Below are positions 15,172-22,506 of a DNA stretch of 22,506 nt, one piece after another. A program made the position numbers and the translations under genes. Source of the stretch: CALMFQ01 sp964495595 (GTDB taxonomy: Bacteria; Pseudomonadota; Gammaproteobacteria; Burkholderiales; SCOH01); contig CAZBWH010000053.1 of assembly GCA_964495595.1 (NCBI GenBank), positions 1 through 22,506 on the forward strand, in the 5' to 3' direction. The stretch's first letter is position 1; the number at the start of each line of letters is the position of its first letter. The notes beneath the pieces were generated by a model, which was not told the origin of the DNA, made no database searches, and saw nothing but the letters and a program-made list of their open reading frames with translations.

Positions 15172-16545
15172 TCAGGCAGCCTTGGTTTCACCCTTGGCAA
15201 AGAAGCTGGCGATATACAGCAACAAGCCGATCAGGAACATCACACCGGTAATCTCACGCAGCCAGTAGAACAGCGTGACCTGCTCCTGTGCCACCATGAA
15301 CGGCATCGGGCTTTCCGACACTCGTTGCAGCCACACCTGCAGGATACCTGCGGCGGTCAGGAACAGGGTAATGAACACCATCGAGATGGTCATCAGCCAG
15401 AACGCCCACATTTCCATTACTTGCGCACGTTCCGAGTTGGCGGCACGACCGCGCAGCACCGGCATGGCGTAAGAGATGATGCACAGCACAACCATTGCAT
15501 ACGCACCGTAGAACGCCATGTGGCCGTGAGCCGCAGTGATCTGGGTGCCGTGGGTGTAGTAGTTGACCGGAGCCAGAGTGTGCAGGAAGCCCCAGACGCC
15601 TGCACCGAGGAACGACATGACACCAGTTCCCAAAGCCCACAGGGTAGCAGCCTTGTTCGGGTGTTCACGACGACGGCGGTTGACCATATTGAAGGCAAAC
15701 ACAGTCATCATGAAGAACGGAATCGGCTCCAGGGCGGAGAACACGCTACCCCACCACTGCCAGTATTCCGGTGTGCCAATCCAGAAGTAGTGGTGACCAG
15801 TACCGATGATGCCGGTGATCAGGGTCATGGCGATGATCACATACAGCCATTTCTCGATCACTTCGCGGTCGACACCCGTTACCTTGATCAACACGAACGC
15901 CAGCAGCGCACCGAGAATCAGCTCCCAGACCCCTTCCACCCACAGATGCACCACCCACCACCAGAAGTACTTGTCCAGCACCACGTTGTGCGGGTTGTAG
16001 AACGAGAACAGGAAGAAAATCGCCAGACCCCACAGACCGAGCAACAGCACTAAGCTGATACTGGTCTTGCGCCCCGCCAGCACAGTCATGCTGATGTTGA
16101 ACAGGAATACCAGGGCAACAATCACGATCCCAACCTTGGTCACCAGCGGCTGCTCGAGAAACTCGCGGCCCATGGTTTCCAGCAGATCGTTGCCAGTCAG
16201 CTTGGCCAGCGTGGCATAGGGCAAGGCCAGATAACCGACGATAGTCAAAGCACCAGCCACCAGGAATACCCAGAACATCAGCCAGGCGAGTTTCGGACTG
16301 TACAACTCCCTTTCCGACTCCTCGGGAACCATGTAGTACGCAGCCCCCATGAAGCCGAACAGCAGCCAAACGATCAGCAGGTTGGTATGGACCATACGGG
16401 CCACATTGAACGGAATTTCCGGAAACAGGAAATCCCCCCAGACGTACTGCAGCCCCATGATCAGGCCAAACAGTACCTGACCGAGAAAGAGGCCGATCGC
16501 CGCGATGAAATAAGGCTTCGCGACAGCCTGTGATTTATATTGCAT
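15172..16545 (-). CDS. norB: Nitric oxide reductase large subunit (cNOR)
   Basis: A 457-residue, 12-helix inner-membrane subunit of cytochrome c-dependent NO reductase, which reduces two NO to N2O. The cofactor ligands are all present: H53 and H342 for low-spin heme b, H340 for heme b3, and H200, H251 and H252 plus E204 for the non-heme iron FeB (WWVVHLWVEGVWE, GTGHHYFW, HGHMAFYGAY). Every position is offset by seven from the P. aeruginosa enzyme, and the functional E273 (E280 there) is kept. Its length and the partner norC exclude the quinol-fed qNOR type. The start follows AGGAGA. It lies 42 nt behind norC and ends at a strong terminator, so norQ/norD are not in this transcript. Confidence 0.98.
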   Translation of the reverse strand: MQYKSQAVAKPYFIAAIGLFLGQVLFGLIMGLQYVWGDFLFPEIPFNVARMVHTNLLIVWLLFGFMGAAYYMVPEESERELYSPKLAWLMFWVFLVAGALTIVGYLALPYATLAKLTGNDLLETMGREFLEQPLVTKVGIVIVALVFLFNISMTVLAGRKTSISLVLLLGLWGLAIFFLFSFYNPHNVVLDKYFWWWVVHLWVEGVWELILGALLAFVLIKVTGVDREVIEKWLYVIIAMTLITGIIGTGHHYFWIGTPEYWQWWGSVFSALEPIPFFMMTVFAFNMVNRRRREHPNKAATLWALGTGVMSFLGAGVWGFLHTLAPVNYYTHGTQITAAHGHMAFYGAYAMVVLCIISYAMPVLRGRAANSERAQVMEMWAFWLMTISMVFITLFLTAAGILQVWLQRVSESPMPFMVAQEQVTLFYWLREITGVMFLIGLLLYIASFFAKGETKAA

Positions 16546-16587
16546 AGCAACAGTCTCCTAAGCGCTTGAATTCAAACCATAACCAGA

Positions 16588-17022
16588 TCAACCCTGGACA
16601 TTGGGCGGCCAATTATTGGTATTGATTTCGGAGGTGAACTTGAGGAACTGCGCGATATCTTCCAGTTCCTCATCGGTCAGATTGAATTGCGGCATGCTGC
16701 GACGGCCGGGAATTCCCTCTACCGGGCGGCTCTTGATGAAGCCCTTGATGGCTTCGGTACTGTTGCCGAAACGTTTGTAGACATTACCCAGCTCGGGGGC
16801 GAAATAAGCCCCCTCACCCAGCAAGGTGTGACACCCGATACAATTTCGTGTCTCCCAGATTTTCTTGCCCCGCACGACAGAGTCCGTCATGTTGGCCCGA
16901 TTATCGCGCTTGGGCAGCGCTTGCATCGAATCAAACGTCAACGCGACGAACAGCAGGAAGAAAAACACCGCCCCGCCATAGAAAATGTTTCGCGCGGTCG
17001 ACTTCGTGAACGCTGAACTCAT
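16588..17022 (-). CDS. norC: Nitric oxide reductase cytochrome c subunit
   Basis: A 144-residue membrane-anchored cytochrome c. One N-terminal helix (about residues 14-30) anchors it in the inner membrane, and the periplasmic domain has one heme c site, CIGCH (C61, C64, H65), with M110 (RRSMPQF) as the likely sixth ligand. GEGAYFAPELGNVYKRFG and the C-terminal NTNNWPPNVQG are typical NorC sequence. It takes electrons from soluble cytochromes and passes them to the hemes of NorB. The start at 17022 has AAGGGG about 10 nt upstream. It is first in the norCB operon, with a DNR-type box upstream. Confidence 0.97.
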   Translation of the reverse strand: MSSAFTKSTARNIFYGGAVFFFLLFVALTFDSMQALPKRDNRANMTDSVVRGKKIWETRNCIGCHTLLGEGAYFAPELGNVYKRFGNSTEAIKGFIKSRPVEGIPGRRSMPQFNLTDEELEDIAQFLKFTSEINTNNWPPNVQG

Positions 17023-17130
17023 TTCATTGCACCCCTTTCCTGAAAAAACCCACCATTTATTGATTGAAAAATTTGATGACCCGAACCGGCCTTACCGCCT
17101 GCTGACCAGCCAAGGGTGGGAACCGGAGCA

Positions 17131-17172
17131 ATTGTTGGCAAACAACCGCTGCAACACATTGACATTCATCAA
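17131..17172 (-). promoter_or_regulatory. DNR/NNR (FNR-family) box and -10 for norCB
   Basis: On the minus strand TTGATGAATGTCAA (17172-17159) is a perfect TTGAT-N4-GTCAA box, the form used by NO-responsive DNR/NNR regulators and close to the FNR box. A fair -10, AACAAT (17136-17131), is centred 32 nt downstream, which places the box at about -41.5 of a start near 17124, the class II activation position. The leader to norC would be about 100 nt. Activation under low oxygen with NO is therefore the natural reading. FNR/ANR could bind the same site. Confidence 0.8.
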
Positions 17173-17229
17173 GCGACCATCCGGGGCCTTCGGCCTATCC
17201 TGTCAAAATTGAGCCAAATCAGGAAATGA

Positions 17230-19119
17230 TCAGAAGTAAAACGTCCAACCAAGCAGCCCTGACGAATCCGCGCCGGCACCTTCGCGGGTACGTGACAACT
17301 CCAGCCGGATCGCCTGATTGCGAGCAACCTGCCAGCGCTGGTTAAGCTCCAGACTCCCGCGCAGCTGTCGATCCCCGGCCAGATAGCGCCAGCGCCCCCC
17401 TTGCAGTTGCAGTCGCCAGGCAGAAGAAATATCGGCCAGCATGCCAGCACTCATCCCCATGCCAGCCGCATAGCCTTTATGCAAGCGATTGCTGGCCAAC
17501 AAATGGTTGTCCAGAAAAAGATAGCCCAGCACCCCCCGGTCAAACGCCAGCCCCGGCCCGCCCTGTAGCTCAGCGGCCAGTGGCTCTTCACCAGAGGCGG
17601 AAGTAAACCGGCGCGCACCGAATCGAACCCGCCATGACTTGCCTCCCAGCAAAGGCCGGCGTGGCGTCAGCGACTGAATGTCAACCGGGGTGAAATAATG
17701 CAGCCTCGCGCGCTGCCCCTCGCGCAGCCGAACCGCCAGATCAAAAAACTGCAACGCCGCCCCGCGCGTAAATCCCGCCTCAGCATCCAGCAGATCGTGG
17801 TAGGCCGGGCGCAATCGCAGCTCAGCAACGGTCTGCCCCGCCACACGGCCCGCAGCCAGATGCACCCGCCCGGACAAATGCCCCTCCTCCGGCCTGACAG
17901 CAGGCACAGCCGGCAAGTCGGAGACAACCGATGGCTCAAGGCTGCGGGCCAGCAACAGCGCCCGGCTGCGGGCATTGAATTCGCGCTCGCTAAGCGTCGA
18001 GCCCGGCTGCAAATAGGTCAGCTGCAGATCGGCCAGCTCCAGCAGCCGCCCGCGTTGCGCAGGATCGGCAACCGAGGCGGTCAGCTCGCTGGCAGAAAGC
18101 CGGCCATGCGCCAGCGAATCAACCAGCGCCAGCTCGTCGCCAGACAGCCCGGCTGAGCGATGCTGGATCAGGCTGGCATTGCTGGGGCGATAGGTCACGC
18201 TCTTGAGCAGCCCCGGGGCCTCGACCATGGCACGCACCGTGTCGGCAGGAATGGCATGCCAGACGAACTGGTCGGTCAACGCCAGCGACGGGCGCGCCAC
18301 ATCCAGCAGCGACAGCAAATGATAAGCGCAGTTTTCATCAAAAAAGTAGTAATCGAACCGTACCTGCCCCAGCTCCCACACATGCTCCAGAATCCGCTCG
18401 ATTTCTGCCTGGGTCAGATCAAGCCGGTACTCCCAGACATCGCGATTTTCAAGATCACTGTATTCCGCCACCTTGCGGTAGTAAGGCGAACTGGCAAATA
18501 CCCCCGGATAAAGCCCGGCCAGGCCCTTGAAGGCAAAGGTAATGCCATCCCCCGGATTACCTTGGGCGGCATAGCTGATGGTATAGGCCAGCAGACGATC
18601 CTGGTCACTCTGGCCAACAGCATCGACCCGGAACATGGTGTGTCCGTACATTGATGCCGGGCTGCTGAGATAGCCGGTCGGAAAAACCAGCGTTAAACCG
18701 GCGGGATTCATCGCTCCACGCCAGCTTGCGTAACGGTCGCAACGCTGGCGCGGCAACCTGCCATCAAACCCGAGCTGCTCATCCAGCCAGCGAAAACGCG
18801 CGATGAAGCGACACTGCGGATGCTGCCCGGCAGAAGCAGAGGGCTCGGCAAGAAAAGACGCCAACGTCGCGTCCAGCTCTGCCTGGGCGTTTTTACTGCC
18901 ATCTTCAGCAAGAAAGAACCCGGGGTCATCCGCCAGGCTACGGCGGTAACCAGTCAACGGATGGCGTTTGTAATGCAGCAGATTCCGCCACACAGGCGAA
19001 TCGGCCAATTGCCGTTCGCGCGCCAGTTGCTGTAACTCAGCCACATAACCGGCGTGCACAGGCATCGCCCAGCCCAAGCCGATCGCCCAGCAAACCAACG
19101 AAGCAATGCGCGACCACAT
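17230..19119 (-). CDS. DUF4105 (Lnb_N-like) envelope protein with probable outer-membrane barrel
   Basis: A 629-residue exported protein. The signal peptide ends near VHA-GY (residue 23). The middle has the DUF4105/Lnb N-terminal pattern: NPAGLTLVFPTGYLSSPASMYGH with H160 and FDYYFFDENCAYHLL with C264. The C-terminal third alternates short polar and aromatic strands (for example AELRLRPAYHDLL, RVRFGARRF) and ends GWTFYF, a closing aromatic residue typical of outer-membrane barrels. The conserved His and Cys suggest a cysteine-hydrolase-like active site, but no substrate is known. I chose the ATG at 19119, with AGGTGG upstream, because it gives a clean signal peptide; the open extension to 19344 overlaps the DUF3015 gene. 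It is downstream of DUF3015, past a terminator. Confidence 0.85.
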   Translation of the reverse strand: MWSRIASLVCWAIGLGWAMPVHAGYVAELQQLARERQLADSPVWRNLLHYKRHPLTGYRRSLADDPGFFLAEDGSKNAQAELDATLASFLAEPSASAGQHPQCRFIARFRWLDEQLGFDGRLPRQRCDRYASWRGAMNPAGLTLVFPTGYLSSPASMYGHTMFRVDAVGQSDQDRLLAYTISYAAQGNPGDGITFAFKGLAGLYPGVFASSPYYRKVAEYSDLENRDVWEYRLDLTQAEIERILEHVWELGQVRFDYYFFDENCAYHLLSLLDVARPSLALTDQFVWHAIPADTVRAMVEAPGLLKSVTYRPSNASLIQHRSAGLSGDELALVDSLAHGRLSASELTASVADPAQRGRLLELADLQLTYLQPGSTLSEREFNARSRALLLARSLEPSVVSDLPAVPAVRPEEGHLSGRVHLAAGRVAGQTVAELRLRPAYHDLLDAEAGFTRGAALQFFDLAVRLREGQRARLHYFTPVDIQSLTPRRPLLGGKSWRVRFGARRFTSASGEEPLAAELQGGPGLAFDRGVLGYLFLDNHLLASNRLHKGYAAGMGMSAGMLADISSAWRLQLQGGRWRYLAGDRQLRGSLELNQRWQVARNQAIRLELSRTREGAGADSSGLLGWTFYF

Positions 19120-19140
19120 GCGAAGCCACCTGGAAATACG

Positions 19141-19167
19141 AAAAAAAACCCAGCGCACGGGCACTGG
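19141..19167 (-). terminator. Terminator between the DUF3015 and DUF4105 genes
   Basis: On the minus strand an 8-bp stem (CCCAGTGC/GCGCTGGG, one T-G pair) with loop CCGT is followed by seven Ts. It begins 26 nt past the DUF3015 stop and ends 22 nt before the DUF4105 start. It probably lets only part of transcription through, making the small secreted protein more abundant than the barrel. Confidence 0.75.
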
Positions 19168-19192
19168 GCTTGGTAACCGAAACGCCAGACAA

Positions 19193-19678
19193 TCAGATCT
19201 GGGCGCTGTAGCGTGCCAGCGTTGCGTCCTGGGCCAGAACCTCGCGCAGGTTGCGCATGACGTCCTGAGCCGACAGCATGTCCGCATTGTAAATACGGGC
19301 AAAATGGTCTTTGGTGGCACGGAAGAAGGCAGCCTTGTCAGCACCGTCGATCTGGATCAGGCTGGCCAGCGCATCCAGGCTCTCACCCTGACCGGCCGAC
19401 ATGTCACGTGCCAGCTTGTTCATATTGCCTTCGATGTAAGCTGCCGTTTTCCAGTTGGACCTTACCACGCCATCCTGGGTACAACCCAGCGTGCCGGAAG
19501 AAATACCGAAGGTCTGGTTGGCCGAAGTGCCATTGGTCGTCACAGCAAGGATTTGGGGGCCGACGCCGCTCTTGCCGTCAAACACCTTCGAGCCCAGACC
19601 GCAGCCACCTACGTTGTCGGCTGCCGCAAACGAAGCAGCTCCCATCAATGCAACTGCTACCAGAATTTTCTTGCTCAT
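19193..19678 (-). CDS. DUF3015 family secreted protein
   Basis: A 161-residue protein with a signal peptide (MSKKILVAVALMGAASFAAA, cleavage near residue 20). The mature part begins with the DUF3015 pattern GGCGLGSKVFDG, then SSGTLGC, so two cysteines (C26 and C66) could form a disulfide in the periplasm. The rest is helical, including VRNL-like and AFFRATKDHFARIYN stretches. The family has no known function but frequently neighbours a DUF4105 gene, as here. The start is supported by GGAG upstream and the signal peptide; an open extension to 19780 is ignored. A terminator after the gene and an extended -10 before it suggest its own strong expression. Confidence 0.88.
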   Translation of the reverse strand: MSKKILVAVALMGAASFAAADNVGGCGLGSKVFDGKSGVGPQILAVTTNGTSANQTFGISSGTLGCTQDGVVRSNWKTAAYIEGNMNKLARDMSAGQGESLDALASLIQIDGADKAAFFRATKDHFARIYNADMLSAQDVMRNLREVLAQDATLARYSAQI

Positions 19679-19778
19679 CGTCAATCTCCATCTAGATAGG
19701 ATTCGGTACATTCGTCCGATGCCATGCTTGCCAGCACGGCCCGTCGGAACGGTGGTTGCAAGCACACCGTCGACAGAC

Positions 19779-19787
19779 ACTATAGCA
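19779..19787 (-). promoter_or_regulatory. Extended -10 promoter for the DUF3015 gene
   Basis: The minus strand reads TGCTATAGT, a TGn extended -10 with 5/6 match. TTGGCA is 19 nt further upstream as a loose -35. Transcription would begin near 19772, leaving a leader of roughly 94 nt. Confidence 0.5.
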
Positions 19788-19831
19788 ATTGAAAAGCAGG
19801 GTTTGCCAACTAAAGATCATCGTTGGCGCTG

Positions 19832-19840
19832 TGCTACACT
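19832..19840 (+). promoter_or_regulatory. Extended -10 promoter for cysG
   Basis: TGCTACACT is an extended -10 with a 4/6 TATAAT core, about 67 nt before the cysG ATG. No good -35 is present. A second possible core, TATAGC at 19849-19854, is less likely. Confidence 0.4.
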
Positions 19841-19906
19841 CAGCCCGCTATAGCGATTTGAACTGTTTCGGCCACCTATTGGCGCCCATGCCGCAAAGAA
19901 ATCAAC

Positions 19907-21304
19907 ATGGAATACTTCCCTATTTTCTGCAACATACGTGAACAATCCTGCCTGGTAGTCGGCGGTGGCGAAGTCGCTGCACGCAAGGCTGGTCTGCTGG
20001 CTCGTGCCGGAGCCAGGCTGACCGTTGTGGCACCGGCATTGTGTGCCGAGCTGCAAGCAGAGGTGGACGCCGGGCGGCTCCAGCATCTGACGGCGAGATT
20101 CGAGCCGGCGCATATGGACGATGCGGTGCTGGTGATTGCGGCCACAGACGACCAGACGGTCAATCAGCACGTTGCCGCTGAGGCGCGCCGGCGCAAGCTG
20201 CCGGTCAATGTGGTCGATCAGCCAAAGCTGTGCAGCTTCATTATGCCGGCAATCATCGACCGGTCACCGGTGGTGATTGCCGTTTCCACCGGCGGTGGTG
20301 TGCCGGTGCTGGCGCGATTGATCCGTGGCAAGCTGGAAACCATGATCCCATCCACCTACGGCGATCTGGCTCGGCTGGCTACGGAGTTCCGCGACCGGGT
20401 CAAGGCGCGCTTCAGCAACACTCAGGCGCGACGGATTTTCTGGGAAGACACCTTGCAGGGGCCGATTGCCGAGCGGGTGTTTGCCGGACAAGTGGAGCCT
20501 GCCCGTGCGGCGCTGGAAAAGGCGCTGGCCGACGCGGACGAACGGCAGATGTCACGCGGCGAGGTGTATCTGGTGGGCGGCGGCCCGGGCAACCCGGATC
20601 TGCTGACCTTTCGCGCCCTCCGGCTGATGCAGCAGGCCGATGTGGTGTGTTACGACGCGCTGGTTGCGCCTGCGATCGTCGACCTGTGCCGGCGCGATGC
20701 GGAACGGATTTACGTCGGCAAGCAGAGCAGCAATCACGCCCTGCCGCAGGAAGACATCAATTTGCTGCTGGTGCGGCTGGCCGAGCAAGGCAAGCGGGTG
20801 TTGCGGCTCAAAGGGGGTGATCCGTTCATTTTCGGCCGTGGGGGCGAAGAGATCGAAACCCTGGCCGAGCGTGGCATTCCGTTTGAGGTGGTTCCCGGCA
20901 TTACATCGGCGCAAGGAGCATCCAGCTACGCCGGCATTCCGCTGACCCACCGCGATCATGCGCAGTCCTGCGTGTTCGTCACCGGCCATCGCCGTGAAGA
21001 CAGCCCGGACCTGAACTGGAACATGCTGGTCAGCCCGGATCAGACCGTGGTGATCTACATGGGGGTGGCGCAACTGGAGGACATCTGCGCCAAGCTGATC
21101 GGACATGGCCGTGATCCGGCCACGGCAGCAGCCATTGTCGAGCGTGCCACCACGCCAGAACAGCGGGTATTCGTCAGCACGCTGGCACAGTTGCCGCAAA
21201 CCGCCCGGCACAACCAAGTCAAGGCGCCCGCACTGATTGTGGTGGGCAACGTGGTCAACCTGCACGGCAAACTGGACTGGTTCGGCAACGCCCAGCACGT
21301 CTGA
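19907..21304 (+). CDS. cysG: Siroheme synthase (fused CysG)
   Basis: A 465-residue fusion that makes siroheme from uroporphyrinogen III in the cytoplasm. The N-terminal half (about 1-210) is precorrin-2 dehydrogenase/ferrochelatase, with NAD-binding VVGGGEVAARKAGLL (from residue 17), VVDQPKLCSF and the VIAVSTGGGVPVLAR region. The C-terminal half (about 216-460) is the SAM-dependent methyltransferase, with YLVGGGPGNPDLLT, YDALVAP, RLKGGDPFIFGRGGEE and VPGITSAQGASSYAGIP. Siroheme serves assimilatory sulfite and nitrite reductases and can feed heme d1 synthesis. It is a single gene here, not next to cysteine or nitrite genes. Its ribosome binding site is weak (AAAGAAA). A loose GC hairpin may end it before the convergent hydrolase gene. 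Confidence 0.97.
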   Translation: MEYFPIFCNIREQSCLVVGGGEVAARKAGLLARAGARLTVVAPALCAELQAEVDAGRLQHLTARFEPAHMDDAVLVIAATDDQTVNQHVAAEARRRKLPVNVVDQPKLCSFIMPAIIDRSPVVIAVSTGGGVPVLARLIRGKLETMIPSTYGDLARLATEFRDRVKARFSNTQARRIFWEDTLQGPIAERVFAGQVEPARAALEKALADADERQMSRGEVYLVGGGPGNPDLLTFRALRLMQQADVVCYDALVAPAIVDLCRRDAERIYVGKQSSNHALPQEDINLLLVRLAEQGKRVLRLKGGDPFIFGRGGEEIETLAERGIPFEVVPGITSAQGASSYAGIPLTHRDHAQSCVFVTGHRREDSPDLNWNMLVSPDQTVVIYMGVAQLEDICAKLIGHGRDPATAAAIVERATTPEQRVFVSTLAQLPQTARHNQVKAPALIVVGNVVNLHGKLDWFGNAQHV

Positions 21305-21355
21305 TACAGACGGGTACGGAGTCCGACACGCCCCGCACCCTTGCGTCTGCCAGAC

Positions 21356-22318
21356 TTACGGCGGGGTTTCGTCCCGCTTTTCAACCGAGCCGGTCTGAAT
21401 GAAGCGATCGGCATCCAGCGCCGATTCCATCGGCACCTCCTCCATCGGCATGTGGCCGACGCCGTCGTAAAACTTGTACTGCGCCTGCGGCAATACCTGC
21501 AGCCAGCGCATGGCAATCGACAGCGGCACCCAGGGGTCTTCCTTGCCCCACAGCAGAAGAGTCGGCATTTTCAGCTTGTCCATCCCGACACTGTCCTGCC
21601 TGGCCCCCTCGATCATGGACCGGAACACCTGCAGGGCGGCGGGACGGTTGCCAGGGCGTAACGCCAACTCATGATACCGGTCAATCAGTTCATCGGTGAC
21701 CAATGCCTGATTACCAAACAGCCGGCGCACATTGGTTGCCACCAAAGCACGTGGCGTGTACTGGGTGCCGATACTGTCGGCCCCCGGCCAGTTGGCCATT
21801 CTCACCACCCAAGGCACATCCTGCTGAAATGCCGGGGCATCGAGCAGGATCAGTCGATCAACCCGCTCAGGATGCTGCAGCGCATAATTCCAAGCGATAT
21901 ACCCCCCCAGCGAATTGCCTGCCAGCGCGATCTTTTCACTGACACCAAGCCGCACCAACAACTGCTCCAGCACATGTGCGTACCCCTGGGCATCGTACCG
22001 TCCGCTAGCCATCGGGCCAGTCAGACCGAATGCGGGAACATCGAAGCGGATGATGCGGTACTTGTCACCGAGATAGGTTTGCCAGCCATCCCAGGTGTGC
22101 AGCGATGACACAATGCCATGCACCAGCACCAGCGGTCTGCCGCTACCCTGATCGCGGTAATGGACCAGCGTGCCATCGATATCAATGAACCGGGAATGCG
22201 AGTTGGTGTACTTCTGCTTCAGGGTTTCCAGCGGAATATCCGGAGTGTTCAGCGTCTGACATCCGGTAAGCGGAATGCCGACCATGCCAATCAACAGGGC
22301 TGTCAGCAACATCCTCAT
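21356..22318 (-). CDS. Alpha/beta-hydrolase lipoprotein
   Basis: A 320-residue alpha/beta-hydrolase. The N terminus is a lipoprotein signal: MRMLLTALLIGMVGIPLTGC, with Cys20 as the lipid site and Gln at +2, which favours the outer membrane. The hydrolase part has the oxyanion HG (LVLVHGIV), nucleophile S136 in GNSLGG, acid D261 in GKEDPWVP and H289 in GVGHMP, a complete catalytic triad. The substrate (ester, lipid or C-C bond) is unknown. Start choice is not firm: the frame remains open to the window edge and has a TTG at 22495, but the lipobox makes a start at 22318 (or ATG 22312) far more natural, even though no strong ribosome binding site is present. Confidence 0.82.
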   Translation of the reverse strand: MRMLLTALLIGMVGIPLTGCQTLNTPDIPLETLKQKYTNSHSRFIDIDGTLVHYRDQGSGRPLVLVHGIVSSLHTWDGWQTYLGDKYRIIRFDVPAFGLTGPMASGRYDAQGYAHVLEQLLVRLGVSEKIALAGNSLGGYIAWNYALQHPERVDRLILLDAPAFQQDVPWVVRMANWPGADSIGTQYTPRALVATNVRRLFGNQALVTDELIDRYHELALRPGNRPAALQVFRSMIEGARQDSVGMDKLKMPTLLLWGKEDPWVPLSIAMRWLQVLPQAQYKFYDGVGHMPMEEVPMESALDADRFIQTGSVEKRDETPP

Positions 22319-22506
22319 CCAGGCAAGCCAGCCTACGCGCTGGCAGGCAGCCGGTCTGGCTTGAGGCTGATCTGCTGCGCCAGCGGGAGAAACGGTCCCT
22401 ATTTGCGCGTTTTTTTGCTGCACAGGCCCGCCATGCGCCTTGAGAACGGTCAAATCTGTCCTCGTTTTCCCACTCGGCTCGCTACGATCGCTCAAGTCCG
22501 ACAGGC
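22319..22506. other. Region upstream of the hydrolase gene, window edge
   Basis: I see no separate gene here. The hydrolase frame stays open on the minus strand to the window end, but the encoded Gln/Ala/Pro-rich stretch resembles no family. A small inverted repeat CCAGC/GCTGG lies about 10-25 nt before the hydrolase start. TTGACC appears on the minus strand without a matching -10. Confidence 0.4.

Noticed and set aside
16985..17212. Plus-strand 75-codon open frame opposite the norC start and promoter
   Set aside because: It overlaps the norC 5' end and the DNR box, has no ribosome binding site and resembles no family.
21305..21385. Possible terminator between cysG and the hydrolase gene
   Set aside because: CCCCGC and GCGGGG can pair, but only across a long imperfect loop that overlaps the hydrolase coding end; the T-run is only three bases.
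22319..22495. N-terminal extension of the hydrolase from TTG at 22495
   Set aside because: It would bury the lipoprotein signal about 60 residues inside the protein, and its sequence looks non-coding.

Overview
The window reads as chromosomal DNA from a high-GC betaproteobacterium. The gene content (NorCB-type nitric oxide reduction, an fmdB-DUF502-aspS string, a fused CysG, an acetate uptake/activation locus) would suit Neisseriales/Chromobacteriaceae, but that placement is inference from gene style, not from a marker search. Almost every base is accounted for by about 19 protein genes. No tRNA, rRNA, CRISPR array, insertion sequence or prophage was seen, and no gene-free stretch exceeds 300 bases. 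A run of ten Ns at 14397-14406 marks a scaffold join.

Layout. (1) 223-4659, plus strand: DUF485 small membrane protein, ActP-type acetate/solute symporter with a large extra charged segment, and acetyl-CoA synthetase; together they import acetate and activate it. (2) 4811-5020, minus: a small secreted Ala/Lys-rich peptide between strong terminators. (3) 10071-5225, minus: YoaA/DinG-type Fe-S helicase, then an fmdB zinc-ribbon gene, a DUF502 membrane protein and aspartyl-tRNA synthetase; an extended -10 promoter sits in front of fmdB. (4) 10187-11510, plus: a two-gene overlapping operon of a soluble protein resembling the tip of a chemoreceptor signalling hairpin and a di-iron ODP-type metallo-beta-lactamase-fold protein. 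This is the best candidate for an under-described system: a possible oxygen/iron/NO sensing pair. (5) 12701-11535, minus: a YqhD-like iron-type alcohol dehydrogenase. (6) 12818-15082, plus: a sugar cassette of a dTDP-4-keto-6-deoxyhexose 3,4-ketoisomerase, a PLP aminotransferase and an LpxA-like acyltransferase whose 5' end lies in the N gap; expected product a dTDP-3-acylamido-3,6-dideoxyhexose. (7) 17022-15172, minus: norC-norB with a DNR/NNR-type box upstream. (8) 19678-17230, minus: secreted DUF3015 protein followed by a DUF4105 (Lnb_N-like) protein with a probable outer-membrane barrel. (9) 19907-21304, plus: cysG siroheme synthase. (10) 22318-21356, minus: alpha/beta-hydrolase lipoprotein.

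Taken together this is a respiratory, acetate-using, probably denitrifying or NO-detoxifying organism. NO reductase, siroheme synthesis and the ODP/chemoreceptor-like pair all fit life at shifting oxygen levels, although only norC and norB are clearly one pathway. All assignments are from reading the translated sequence; none was tested by database search.
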